From positions 620,001-684,000 of the forward strand of contig CAXXJE010000005.1 in the NCBI GenBank assembly GCA_963675055.2: a stretch of 64,000 nt of DNA, written 5' to 3'. Source of the stretch: PGYT01 sp963675055 (GTDB lineage: Bacteria; Bacteroidota; Ignavibacteria; Ignavibacteriales; Melioribacteraceae). The notes below the pieces were generated by a model. It saw only the letters and a list, made by a program, of their open reading frames with translations, did no database searches and was not told the origin of the DNA. The position numbers and the translations under genes are program-made. Of this stretch, positions 1 through 9,721 are shown piece after piece (the stretch's first letter is position 1; every line of letters begins with the position of its first letter).

Positions 1-3000
1 ATAACTCGCGCTTCGACCCAGCTCTTCCTGTTGGAAATTGTTTTTCCAGTTATATGTAACCCTATACCCGAAAGTCAATTTCAAATAACGGTTCAGATCC
101 AACAGTGACGGCAATTTCGGATTCGTCTTCAATCCAAATGACTGTCTGAAATTATTGTCTCTACCAAAGAAAGCGCCGTTGAAAATATCTCGCCAGATAT
201 CCGACTCAGACCGCTCTATGTCATTTCCATCAGTTAACAGGTAAGCAAGAGATGATGTAGCATCAGCGCTATAGTCAAATCCAAAGTTTAAAAAACCGCC
301 GTCTGTAATATTCCAGCTGAATGAGCCGCCTCTTGATGCGGTAAAGTCTCTTTGGATATCAGGATCTCTTCCGACCGTTCGTGACTGTGTGAAGTTCCAG
401 TTTCGACTTGCTGAAAGATTCGTACTGAAATTTGAAGGCGTAAAATAAACTTTCACGTTGCGATAATCCTCAAAAAGTTGGAGAAAATCTCCAAACAACG
501 GGATATCCGCAGGATAGAAATAGTTATTCTTACTTAAATTCAGACTATAGTCAATCTTCGCATCCCACAACCAACTCCTTTTAGCGCTTATAGTCGGACT
601 TCTGGAAAACGATTTATTGTAATTAAATCCGAATGAAAGATTATTTATAGTTTCATCAATATACCATGCGTCGGTAGGAACAATTAATTTAACATTCGAT
701 ATTGACCAGGTATCTTTAATTCCGACCGTTTCGGTCTCGCGCCTCAGGCTGTCAGGATTTGATGAAGCTTCTGCCGCCGCATCAACAAGTACGTCTGTTC
801 CCGGTTTATATAAAGGCTTGCTGTATGATTCGGAGTGCGAATAATTCACTTTAAGATTACTTCCTTCCATATCAGCCGGTACCAGTTTCATCACATCCAG
901 ACTGGCATTTAATCCCCAGCTTTTGTTATCCACCCTGGAACCAAACCTGTCATTAAGCTTATGGAAATATGGATCCGTTTGCTTTGTATTAAAATTCACA
1001 GTAAGTAAATCGGCAAGCTTAAGTGAAGTAGAAACACTATATGCCCATCCCGGAGTATCATCGGCACCGAGGACCCTAAGTTCGTTTACCCAGAGATTAC
1101 CCGAGACCGGTGGTCCTATTGTCCCATCAGGCTGCCAGTCGGGTAGTTTATTAACCGGTTCTGCTTCAGATCTGACTGGAAAAGTAGGATTTTCAATACC
1201 AATTGTAAAATACGCTATTCTCGTAAGTGTAGGATTACCTTTAATGCCGTAGTTGTGACCCGGTTTACCCGGAACGGACATTTCAAACACTGTGCTTAAA
1301 GTATCAGATTCTCTCAATTCCTTGATAGTAGTAAGGTCACTGAATTTAATACTTATCTCGTCCCATCCCAGCGAACCGGCTTCAAGATTGTATTGAAGCG
1401 GCTGACGGTACTCGTAGAAGTTATTGTTATCGGCACCGAAACGGAAATAAATTTCAGCACCGTAATCTGTTGAATCATTATAATAAGAAATCGAGCTTGG
1501 CGTGTTATATTGCTCATCGCCTCTAATAAATAATTTCATCTCTTTATAGTCAAACACATCCAGTGGCCTGTACAAATCTTTAACAACTTCTCTGTACTCG
1601 CCGTCCAGCAGATCCTTTATTTCCAGACTAAGGGACTGTTCGTTCTTGTAAACCTCTTCATCCGGCTGACTCCTGTCCCTTTCTCTTTTAACGCCCGGAG
1701 GTGTAAAATAAACACCCGGGTTGTCCTCAATGTTTACCGTTGTAACTGTCAAAACTTCGTCTTCCTCATCAACGCCGTCGATTTCCAGATTTTTCTGCCA
1801 TTGGTTACCGACAAAATTAAGATCGGCAATCCTGATATGAACTTCCTCGCTGACTCCGGTAACAAATAAACGCATATACTCAACAATTTCGAAACTAGGC
1901 TGATTGATTTCATCAACAAAATCTTTCAATGGAATCTTAAATTGATACCAATCAGTACCGCTGCCGCCGCCGCCAATAAAAGGATTTGTACTGGAAGTAT
2001 CCAATGACACTTCGTAACGATAGTAACTATTAAGCTTATCAAGTGTAAACGTACGGTTAAGATCCTCAGTATCCGGTAATCTTCCCAAATCAGTTGACTG
2101 CGCGTTACCTTCCGTTCCGTTTATATTGAAATAGTCATCTGTATGAGGTGAACCGGGATAAATCTTAAAATCATCACCAGATTTATCAGTATCATCAGTG
2201 GAACCCTGCTCATCAGCATTATGAACATAATCAAGTCCCCTGTCCTGGTCCTCAGATTCAAGAAGTTCATTCGGTACACCCAGACCATCCTCATCATCCA
2301 ATTCTCCGTTTGGAATCACATCCTCACTAATTTTACCGATATCAATAGTCAGTTTTGCATCAGCCGGCATATTAACTATCTTAGCCCAGAACTCAATAAA
2401 CTCAATATTATCCTCAACAAGGTTGTTAGCAGTTGAAGATAAATATTTCATCATACCACCCCAGTTCTGCGTAGGATTTTCATCAACTTGCGGATAATTA
2501 TTATATGTTCCCCGCACGGTAGGCCTGTAAACAAAATCAAGAACAGTTACCTGTTGATCCTGCCTGCTGACCTGCTTATCGGGCCAAATTGCGTTTACAT
2601 CAACGTCAGAAGGTAAAATATTGAACCAGAAAGCCTTGGCTTTATATGCCATTTGAGCCTGCAATAAATCATTACTTCCGGTGAAAGGCGGACTCAGGTC
2701 TTTCCATGCAGTATAGGAAACACCGATTGGTATAATTCTTTTTGAACCTTCAAAATCATCTATATACGCAATACTCTCTTTATCGTCACCGGAAATTGTA
2801 CTTTTTTTAGTGTTCGGATCAGGATTCATATATGCGAACTCACCTTTAACATCCAATGAAGAATTCGCACGGGTCGAGATGAGATAGTCAAGCCCTTTAG
2901 TTACAAAAGGCAGGTCAATGTTGGTCTGGAAATCAATACCGTAAATTGAGTTGTTCAGAGGTTCTTCACCGATTCTTACTTTATCGCTCAATGTTTTCTG

Positions 3001-5403
3001 GTTCAGGTTCAAGTAGGAAAATCCGAGTTTGGTGTTTTTGTCAAACTCATATAATCCTCTGAAACCAAGCAGGGTTTTTGAAGCAAGTGAAAAGAGATCG
3101 TTCTGTTCATAAGTAATTTTCAAGTCCGCTCCAGGAACAAGTGCAGAAGCATTTCTGATTGTAACCTGGCCTATATTATAATCAACTGCATAGTCAGTAC
3201 CCTCTTTTAAATCCGCACCATTTAATTGAACACGAACGGAATTCTCCACAACATTAAACCCGATGTTGAAAGTAGAAGTAACTGAAGCCGAATATTCACC
3301 GACTAATGTGAATTTATCTTTTTCATTCTTTTTCTTGGCTGCGGATTTAAGAGTATCATATACTTCATCGAACCGCAACCCGGCATCCTGAAGTTCCTGC
3401 GGCATATCTTCACCGAAAGGCTTCAGATAAGGGAAAATAATTTCCCCCGTCTCAGGAAGAATTGTATAACCTGCATTAAAATCAAATTCACCATCCGGAG
3501 TAGCGTCGGAAGAAGAATTATACCTGTCGAGTTCAAAAAGTTTCAGAAGGTTGTAACCTTCATAATCGTTCCTGGCTTCCTGTCCCTCAATCAGGTAATT
3601 GAGATCGAGCATAAATCCATCTTCCTGCACATCGCGTCCGCCGATAGGATAGATATTTCTCAACTGGAGCTTCCACGCCTTTTTGAAGGAAGGAATAAGG
3701 TTCGCAGGTTTAATAAGTTTCAAAACAATACGGCCGCTATCAGGCAGGTCTTTTATAAATTCACCATACTGATTTGCATCAGTGCCACTCCCATTGATTT
3801 TGTATGCAACTCCTATAATTTCGTCATTCTGAATCTGAGTATTAAAAGTAATAAATCCCGCGTAAGAATTTAAGGAATAGTCCCTGTTCTCAATGAGCGG
3901 TTTCATTCGCACACCTGATACAACTTTACCCGAAACTTCTTCTTCATTCTCGTCTCTAAGGGCATCCGGTATAACAGAACCCGGTTCGAGATTAATATAT
4001 AAGTTAGCATTTCTTTCCGATCCTTCATCCACATTCTGGGTTGTACTTTTCCAAACCTCAATTTCAATAACACGATCTTTTTCATAATCGCCAATGGTTG
4101 TTCCCAAACTGCTGAATATTGTATTAAATCTTTCTGATTCAGCATAAACTGTATCCAGGAAATAGTGATTTTCGGAATATTCGTAAACGTGCTTCTCAAA
4201 CGTCTGGGACTGCGTTCCACCCGACAGATTCACTTCAGTCACCTCACCTTTTTTCTGGGATGCCAGAGCCGTCAGCGAAAACGGACCGAACTGGAACTGT
4301 GACTTTACACCGAAAAGGGCTTCACTACCGCCAACAAGAGAAGATGTCTGCAGCGACACATTACCGGCTTCAACTTTTTTTACAATCTCGTCATCGTAAC
4401 CTTCGTATACAATTTTCAACTGGTTTTCATACTCAAAGGTTCTTTCAGTATTCCAGTCAGCATTTATCTTAAGCTTATCGCCAATAGTACCGTTAACACT
4501 AATCTGTACCTGCTGGCTAAAATCAGGTTCATTACGGGAATTTCCAAGACGTGAAGCAGTCAAACCTTCTGTTGTTTCATTTCTCCAGGCGCCGTGGATA
4601 TCAACAGATCCGTTAATATGCAGCTTGATTATGTTCGGACCGAAAATACTAAGGAAGCCGGCACTGGGGAGAGGGATTTCTATATTTGTAATATCAGACA
4701 ACAGTTGTCCGAGGTCATTCTGATCGCCTGATGTATTATACTCATATCCAAGCTTTTCCCACTGTTCGCGGTTATGATTCTTTGTCTGCAGTTCGATATA
4801 CTCATCGAGCGGGATTTTAAGATATACTTTGTCAACCTGATTAGCGATCTTCTCCTTGATCAAGACATACTGACCAGTAGAATCAAGCTCAACAGTTCGG
4901 CTATAATTCCTGGGAGAAATTTTAGCAAAAAACGAGGAGGATTTTTTCTGACGAAGTTCCGCACTAATATTATCATCACGCTGAAAATGAAATTGATCAA
5001 GTCGCGCGGTTGAATCAAGTTTAAGCGAATCAACTCTGCCGAGTGAATCCAGGAACAACGGATCATATTTTAAGGAATCTGCCAATGATGAATCGATGAT
5101 TCCGGAAGAGTCTAAAATACCGGATGAATCAATTACACCTAACGAATCGATAATACCTGTTGAGTCGTTTGATGTGATAACCGATGAATCAGCTAAAATT
5201 TTTGAAACGGCATGATAGAGATCAGGTACATGATTTTCACGCATTTCAGGTTTACCGGGAATAACAGATCCCGAAAAAGTAAATCCCCAAAACGTGAAAA
5301 CAATTAAAGAGGCAGCAAAAAGGAAATGGAATTTTCCCCCTAGTAAACCAGCTATGTTATTTTTTGAGTTTTTCCGCAAAATTCTATAAAAATTAAAAGG
5401 CAA
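1..5403 (-). CDS. sprA: T9SS outer-membrane translocon SprA (Sov), 3' end beyond window
   Basis: SprA forms the giant outer-membrane barrel through which type IX secretion cargo leaves the periplasm. The minus frame reads open from position 1 to beyond 5380, about 1800 codons of a family usually near 2400 residues, so the C-terminal part is missing. Recognisable SprA stretches include a segment reading EIIFPYLKPFGEDMP and a DEIIGVAYKING segment. The N-terminus has a hydrophobic signal segment (FLFAASLIVFTFWGF) followed by an Asp-Ser-rich repetitive linker. No ATG lies in frame upstream of the signal: the first in-frame ATG, at 5244, would remove it. I therefore chose TTG at 5403; TTG 5379 is the alternative. 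An AGGAGG lies at 5428-5433, unusually far from either start. Identity is certain; the exact start is not. Confidence 0.93.
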   Translation of the reverse strand, partial: MPFNFYRILRKNSKNNIAGLLGGKFHFLFAASLIVFTFWGFTFSGSVIPGKPEMRENHVPDLYHAVSKILADSSVITSNDSTGIIDSLGVIDSSGILDSSGIIDSSLADSLKYDPLFLDSLGRVDSLKLDSTARLDQFHFQRDDNISAELRQKKSSSFFAKISPRNYSRTVELDSTGQYVLIKEKIANQVDKVYLKIPLDEYIELQTKNHNREQWEKLGYEYNTSGDQNDLGQLLSDITNIEIPLPSAGFLSIFGPNIIKLHINGSVDIHGAWRNETTEGLTASRLGNSRNEPDFSQQVQISVNGTIGDKLKINADWNTERTFEYENQLKIVYEGYDDEIVKKVEAGNVSLQTSSLVGGSEALFGVKSQFQFGPFSLTALASQKKGEVTEVNLSGGTQSQTFEKHVYEYSENHYFLDTVYAESERFNTIFSSLGTTIGDYEKDRVIEIEVWKSTTQNVDEGSERNANLYINLEPGSVIPDALRDENEEEVSGKVVSGVRMKPLIENRDYSLNSYAGFITFNTQIQNDEIIGVAYKINGSGTDANQYGEFIKDLPDSGRIVLKLIKPANLIPSFKKAWKLQLRNIYPIGGRDVQEDGFMLDLNYLIEGQEARNDYEGYNLLKLFELDRYNSSSDATPDGEFDFNAGYTILPETGEIIFPYLKPFGEDMPQELQDAGLRFDEVYDTLKSAAKKKNEKDKFTLVGEYSASVTSTFNIGFNVVENSVRVQLNGADLKEGTDYAVDYNIGQVTIRNASALVPGADLKITYEQNDLFSLASKTLLGFRGLYEFDKNTKLGFSYLNLNQKTLSDKVRIGEEPLNNSIYGIDFQTNIDLPFVTKGLDYLISTRANSSLDVKGEFAYMNPDPNTKKSTISGDDKESIAYIDDFEGSKRIIPIGVSYTAWKDLSPPFTGSNDLLQAQMAYKAKAFWFNILPSDVDVNAIWPDKQVSRQDQQVTVLDFVYRPTVRGTYNNYPQVDENPTQNWGGMMKYLSSTANNLVEDNIEFIEFWAKIVNMPADAKLTIDIGKISEDVIPNGELDDEDGLGVPNELLESEDQDRGLDYVHNADEQGSTDDTDKSGDDFKIYPGSPHTDDYFNINGTEGNAQSTDLGRLPDTEDLNRTFTLDKLNSYYRYEVSLDTSSTNPFIGGGGSGTDWYQFKIPLKDFVDEINQPSFEIVEYMRLFVTGVSEEVHIRIADLNFVGNQWQKNLEIDGVDEEDEVLTVTTVNIEDNPGVYFTPPGVKRERDRSQPDEEVYKNEQSLSLEIKDLLDGEYREVVKDLYRPLDVFDYKEMKLFIRGDEQYNTPSSISYYNDSTDYGAEIYFRFGADNNNFYEYRQPLQYNLEAGSLGWDEISIKFSDLTTIKELRESDTLSTVFEMSVPGKPGHNYGIKGNPTLTRIAYFTIGIENPTFPVRSEAEPVNKLPDWQPDGTIGPPVSGNLWVNELRVLGADDTPGWAYSVSTSLKLADLLTVNFNTKQTDPYFHKLNDRFGSRVDNKSWGLNASLDVMKLVPADMEGSNLKVNYSHSESYSKPLYKPGTDVLVDAAAEASSNPDSLRRETETVGIKDTWSISNVKLIVPTDAWYIDETINNLSFGFNYNKSFSRSPTISAKRSWLWDAKIDYSLNLSKNNYFYPADIPLFGDFLQLFEDYRNVKVYFTPSNFSTNLSASRNWNFTQSRTVGRDPDIQRDFTASRGGSFSWNITDGGFLNFGFDYSADATSSLAYLLTDGNDIERSESDIWRDIFNGAFFGRDNNFRQSFGLKTNPKLPSLLDLNRYLKLTFGYRVTYNWKNNFQQEELGRSASY
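5045..5175 (-). repeat. Asp-Ser-Gly-Ile imperfect coding repeat in sprA
   Basis: Just after the signal segment, sprA encodes several imperfect copies of a six- to eight-residue unit of the form I-D-S-S-G-I / L-D-S-S-G-I. It then continues as a less regular series of D-S-L units. At DNA level this is a degenerate tandem repeat built on GATTC(A/G) codon pairs. It probably makes a flexible acidic periplasmic linker before the folded part of SprA. Confidence 0.6.
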
Positions 5404-5513
5404 TAATAGTAATTTTTTTCCTATAGACCTCCTACTTTATATTTATGAGTACAAAAATTATTTAATCATAACTCAAAATTCAATTACTTTTTTAGGGGTT
5501 ACGAATTATTCCC

Positions 5514-6203
5514 TTAAATGATATCATTAAGATTTGTCTTGGAATCCAGCACATCAACGATCTCACTTTTATCAACAATTACCGCACTCAGTTTATTCCC
5601 TACAAAAGCGCCTGTATCAATATATGCGGCATTAGCCTCTTCATCAAGCGTAATATCCTGGTGCTTCGTATGTCCCACGATCTGAAGCTTATTGATATTT
5701 AGGAGATTATCCCTCGTCCAGAGAACACCCCTGTCGGTTATAAAGTCGTTAAGAATATAATCTCCAATGATTTCCATGTTTGATTCCATATCATCAGAAA
5801 GCATCATGCGGTAATGTGAAGATACACCTGCATGTGATATAAAACAGTCCGGTAAATTGTAATATAAGGGCGCGTTCTTAATATATTCAATATGCTGGAA
5901 TACCGCTTCTTCATGGTCTTCATATGATGCCAGTGTGGTTTCACTGCCGTTAAACACCCAGGACCTGGCAAATACACTTGTCGGATCTTTAAAGAAGTGG
6001 AAAAACATATAGTCATGATTACCCGGTGTGAATTTAATTTTCTCGCTAATTACGAACTTCATAGTTTCATAACTGTTATTACCCCGGTCCACAAGGTCTC
6101 CCACACAGTAAACAGGTATATTCTGATATTTTTCTCTAATCTGATTATAAAGTTCAACCAATGTATAGAAACAGCCGTGTACATCACCTATTATCGCAAC
6201 CAT
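5514..6203 (-). CDS. PPP-family metallophosphoesterase (serine/threonine phosphatase-like)
   Basis: This 229-residue protein is a calcineurin-like hydrolase. It carries the ordered dimetal motifs of the PPP family: GDVHG at residues 6-10 (Asp7, His9), GDLVDRG at 35-41 (Asp36, Arg40) and GNHD at 61-64, plus later metal-ligand histidines in SHAG and VGHT. Such enzymes act as protein phosphatases or as diadenosine-tetraphosphate hydrolases; the substrate cannot be told from sequence. It lies 5 bp after the CoA-transferase gene on the same strand and is probably the last gene of that run. Confidence 0.85.
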   Translation of the reverse strand: MVAIIGDVHGCFYTLVELYNQIREKYQNIPVYCVGDLVDRGNNSYETMKFVISEKIKFTPGNHDYMFFHFFKDPTSVFARSWVFNGSETTLASYEDHEEAVFQHIEYIKNAPLYYNLPDCFISHAGVSSHYRMMLSDDMESNMEIIGDYILNDFITDRGVLWTRDNLLNINKLQIVGHTKHQDITLDEEANAAYIDTGAFVGNKLSAVIVDKSEIVDVLDSKTNLNDII

Positions 6204-6208
6204 ATTCT

Positions 6209-7558
6209 CTATATTTTATAATTTTCTTTTGCAAACTGAGTTAATTCATCCCTGAAATCAGGATGTGCAATTCTTATTAATTCCCGTGCTCTCTCCTGTA
6301 TTGTTTTCCCCCAAAGGTTCGCTACACCGAATTCAGTTACCACATAATGAACATCTCCCCTAGAAGTTACAACACCGGCACCCGGCTTAAGAGTGGGAGT
6401 AATCCTGGAAATCTTCAGGTCCTTTGTAGCTGAAGGAAGAGCTATAACCGGTTTACCGCCTTCGGAGTGAGCAGCTCCTCTTACAAAATCAACCTGACCG
6501 CCTATACCGCTGTAAAGCTTCGTGCCGATAGAATCGGAACAAACCTGTCCAGTAAGGTCAACTTCGATGGCGGAGTTAATTGCAACCATTTTATTATTCT
6601 TCGCGATTATAAAAGGATCATTGACATATTCCTGAGGGTGGAATTCAAATATCGGATTATTATCCAGAAAGTCATATGACCTTTTAGTACCGAGCACAAA
6701 ACCGGCAACTATTTTGCCCTGGTGAAGTGTTTTCATCTCGCCGTTTATAATTCCTTCTTCAACGAGGTCAATCATACCATCTGAAAACATCTCGGTGTGA
6801 ACACCAAGATCATTTTTCTCCCGCAAGTACTTCAACACTGAATCCGGGATAGCGCCGATACCCATCTGAAGGGTCGAACCGTCCTCAATAAGTTCGGATA
6901 CATTCTTGCCGATATCATCATATATTTTTAGAAGTTCAGGAGATGCGTTCGGGTCAACCTGAGGCAACTCCATTAATGGTTCGTCATACTCAACCAAATA
7001 ATCGATCTTGTTGATGTGAATGAAACTATTGCCTAGTCCGCGCGGCATCTCTTTATTAACCTGAGCAATTACTACTTTAGCCTTTTCAGCAGGAGTTTTA
7101 ATATTCCCGACATCAATACCGTACGAGCAGAATCCGTGTTCATCCGGCGGGGAAACGTTTATGAACGCAACATCAGCTTTCAGAATTCCCCGCTTAAACA
7201 GAAGTGTAACCTCGGAGAGAAAGATCGGAATGAATTCAGCCCGTCCTTCATTTATTGACCTCCTGGTATTTCCCCCGATAAAAAACGCGATGTGCTTAAA
7301 GTGCTTTTCCATTCCTGGTTGAGTATACGGCAGATCACCGACAATAAGAATATGATAAATATTAACTCCTTCGAGTTCATCCTTCCTTCTCACCATAGCA
7401 CGGATAAGTTCCATAGGAGCAGCGCAGCCAGGCTGAATAACAATGTTATCATTGGATTTAATAACTTTTACAGCTTCATCCGAAGATATAAGTTTGCTGT
7501 TATACCTTGTTATCCAGGGGGCACTTTTATGTTTTACTTCGTTAACCAGATCCACCAT
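6209..7558 (-). CDS. Acetyl-CoA hydrolase/transferase family protein
   Basis: This is a 449-residue enzyme of the acetyl-CoA hydrolase/4-hydroxybutyrate CoA-transferase family, which moves CoA between acetyl-CoA and another carboxylate or hydrolyses it. The family Glu that forms the glutamyl-CoA thioester is probably the one in HTEMFSDGM. The C-terminal GIGGQVDFVRGA and the ITPTLKPGAGVVTSRGDV segment are also typical. Length matches single-chain family members. It begins 14 bp after the alanine dehydrogenase gene, so the two may be co-transcribed, which fits amino-acid and acyl-CoA catabolism. The actual acyl donor and acceptor are not determinable. Confidence 0.88.
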   Translation of the reverse strand: MVDLVNEVKHKSAPWITRYNSKLISSDEAVKVIKSNDNIVIQPGCAAPMELIRAMVRRKDELEGVNIYHILIVGDLPYTQPGMEKHFKHIAFFIGGNTRRSINEGRAEFIPIFLSEVTLLFKRGILKADVAFINVSPPDEHGFCSYGIDVGNIKTPAEKAKVVIAQVNKEMPRGLGNSFIHINKIDYLVEYDEPLMELPQVDPNASPELLKIYDDIGKNVSELIEDGSTLQMGIGAIPDSVLKYLREKNDLGVHTEMFSDGMIDLVEEGIINGEMKTLHQGKIVAGFVLGTKRSYDFLDNNPIFEFHPQEYVNDPFIIAKNNKMVAINSAIEVDLTGQVCSDSIGTKLYSGIGGQVDFVRGAAHSEGGKPVIALPSATKDLKISRITPTLKPGAGVVTSRGDVHYVVTEFGVANLWGKTIQERARELIRIAHPDFRDELTQFAKENYKI

Positions 7559-7572
7559 AATTAAATTCTCAT

Positions 7573-8694
7573 TTAGTTTGTCGAGAATATGTGTAGTCTT
7601 CTGTATTCGATATCAAATGTTTCTGCTACCAATTCGTTACAGCAATATCCGCCGTATGTGCAAACACCTTTAGTTAAACCGGTATCACCCATAACGGTAT
7701 GAGAGAAGCCGTTGTCGGCAATATTTTTAATATATTCTATTGAAGCATTCGTCAAACCGTAAGTAGCCGTTCTCGGAACAAGAGCCGGCATGTTCGGCAC
7801 ACAGAAATGAATAACGTTATGTTCGACGAAGGTCGGCTCTGAAATAGATGTGGGACGTGAAGTCTCAATACATCCGCCCTGATCGATTGTAACATCAACA
7901 ACAACAGCGCCTGTTTTCATATCCTTAACCATATCTTCGGTTACGAGCTGCGGTGATTTCTCCCCTTTTATCTGAACAGCGCCGATGAACAAGTCGGCGA
8001 ACTTTACTCCGCGCGCAATTGTGTAAGGATTTGCAACAACAGTTGTAATATTTTTTTGGAAAGTGTTTTCAATTCGTCTAAGTCTTTTCAAATCTTTATC
8101 AAGTACAATAACCTGCGAGCCTCTTCCCAGCGCAGCACGCGCAGCATTAAAACCCACTACTCCCGCACCAAGAATTACTACTGCTGCGGGGGCAACGCCG
8201 GTTATTCCGCCCAGTAAAATTCCCCTGCTGTTCGGGTACCCGCTGCCTAGAAACTTTTCACCCATCTGAACCGCCAGTTGACCCGCAATCTCACTCATCG
8301 ATTGCAGAACCGGGAGTTCGTCGTTTTTCTCTATCAGTTCGTAGCTTAAAGCTGTAATTTTTTTATTAAGCAGATTTTGAACGATCTGCTTCTTACCAAT
8401 TGGAAGATGCAGAAAGGAAAAAACTATCTGCTCTTCTTCCATCATCTCGGATTCTTCTTCGGTAAGAGGTGCAATTTTCGCAATCAGTTCCGAACGCTGA
8501 TAGACTTCTTCAGTTGTATAAACGATGTTGGCGCCGACATTTGCGTAATGCTCGTCGGTGAAATGACTTTCAACACCTGCGTTGGTTTGTATAAAAACGG
8601 TATGACCCGATTTTACAAGCAGATCAACTCCCGCAGGGGCAAGCGCAACTCTCTTCTCTTCTAAAAGCGTCTCCTTCGGAATTCCGATTCGCAT
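7573..8694 (-). CDS. ald: Alanine dehydrogenase
   Basis: This protein of 373 residues catalyses NAD-dependent interconversion of L-alanine with pyruvate and ammonia. The N-terminus MRIGIPKET is the family signature. The Rossmann motif GITGVAPAAVVILGAGVVGFNAARAA-type segment lies near residues 165-190, and the C-terminal part contains MPALVPRTATYGLTNASI, typical of alanine dehydrogenases. Alternative members of the same fold (proton-translocating transhydrogenase alpha, saccharopine dehydrogenase) are less likely given length and the C-terminal motif. It sits between a 2-hydroxyacid dehydrogenase and a CoA-transferase gene on one strand. Confidence 0.9.
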   Translation of the reverse strand: MRIGIPKETLLEEKRVALAPAGVDLLVKSGHTVFIQTNAGVESHFTDEHYANVGANIVYTTEEVYQRSELIAKIAPLTEEESEMMEEEQIVFSFLHLPIGKKQIVQNLLNKKITALSYELIEKNDELPVLQSMSEIAGQLAVQMGEKFLGSGYPNSRGILLGGITGVAPAAVVILGAGVVGFNAARAALGRGSQVIVLDKDLKRLRRIENTFQKNITTVVANPYTIARGVKFADLFIGAVQIKGEKSPQLVTEDMVKDMKTGAVVVDVTIDQGGCIETSRPTSISEPTFVEHNVIHFCVPNMPALVPRTATYGLTNASIEYIKNIADNGFSHTVMGDTGLTKGVCTYGGYCCNELVAETFDIEYRRLHIFSTN

Positions 8695-8749
8695 AATTTT
8701 CCTGCTATTTAACCATTGAAAAATAATTATTAAACGTGATAATCACAAT

Positions 8750-9718
8750 TTAAAACCCTCTTATCCGGTTAACCGGTGTAAGCGGCTCCTTCTCTTTAAG
8801 AACGTTCACAATGTTATTTGCGGCAAGTTCCGCCATTTTATTTCTGGCTTCCACCGTAGCGCTGCCGGTATGAGGAAGAAGTATCACGTTATCCAGTTTG
8901 AAAAACTCCTTGTATATCTTAGGCTCATTTGTGTAAACATCCAGGCCAGCGGCAAATACCTTTTTGGTTCGAAGAAGTTTTACAAGGTGCTTTTCATCTA
9001 TTATTTCACCGCGCGCTGTATTAATTAGTACAGCACCCGGTTTGAGCAAATCGAGTCTTTTAGAATCCAGGTAAAGTCTGGTCTTATCCGTAAGAGGCAG
9101 ATGCAGACTTATAAAATCCGATTGTTTAAGCAGTTGAGAAACAGCTAGTTTTCTCGCTCCGGTTTCGCTTTCGAACTTGTCTTTCTTAGACTTGTTGGTA
9201 TATACTATTTCCATTCCGAAAGCTTTAGCCCGCCTGGCAACAGCCTGACCAATTCTTCCGGCACCGATAATTCCCAGAGTCTTCCCTCTCAGCTCAATTC
9301 CCAAAAGCAGCTTGGGTTTCCAGCCATTGAACAAGCCGTCGCGTGTAAACTTGTCGCTTTCAGGAATCCTTCTGGCGCATCCAAGTAAAAGAGCCATTGC
9401 CAGATCTGCCGTTGCATCGGTTAGAATGTCGGGTGTATTTGTAACTACTATTCCCTTTTCAGAAGCTGCTTTTATATCAATATTATTATACCCGACTGCA
9501 TAATTGGAAATAACTTTACAGCTATCCAGTTTGTTGATAATTCCAGAATCAAATCTGTCAGTAAGGAGTGATAGTATCCCGTCAGCATCTCCGCCAAGCT
9601 GTAGTAATTCACGACGTGATATTAGCTTGTCTTCTTCGTAGCAAACAACTTCGAAGCCGTTTTTTATTAGTATTTTCTCAGCAATTTCAGGAAGTTTTCT
9701 AGTTAACAGAACCTTCAT
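8750..9718 (-). CDS. D-isomer 2-hydroxyacid dehydrogenase (glyoxylate/hydroxypyruvate reductase-like)
   Basis: This is a 322-residue NAD(P)-dependent oxidoreductase of the D-2-hydroxyacid dehydrogenase family. The nucleotide-binding GAGRIG is at residues 152-157. The catalytic triad is visible as Arg236 (NTARGE), Glu265 (TNEP) and His283 (LPHTGSAT). The substrate-side loop SNYAVGYNNID near residues 71-81 matches glyoxylate/glycerate reductases more than lactate or phosphoglycerate dehydrogenases; there is no C-terminal ACT domain. It starts 3 bp after the upstream SpmA/SpmB-like gene, indicating one transcript. Confidence 0.87.
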   Translation of the reverse strand: MKVLLTRKLPEIAEKILIKNGFEVVCYEEDKLISRRELLQLGGDADGILSLLTDRFDSGIINKLDSCKVISNYAVGYNNIDIKAASEKGIVVTNTPDILTDATADLAMALLLGCARRIPESDKFTRDGLFNGWKPKLLLGIELRGKTLGIIGAGRIGQAVARRAKAFGMEIVYTNKSKKDKFESETGARKLAVSQLLKQSDFISLHLPLTDKTRLYLDSKRLDLLKPGAVLINTARGEIIDEKHLVKLLRTKKVFAAGLDVYTNEPKIYKEFFKLDNVILLPHTGSATVEARNKMAELAANNIVNVLKEKEPLTPVNRIRGF

Positions 9719-9721
9719 AAA

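Noticed and set aside
923..5066. Several 60-100-codon ORFs on both strands
   Set aside because: All lie within the open sprA frame and show no start context or coherent composition.
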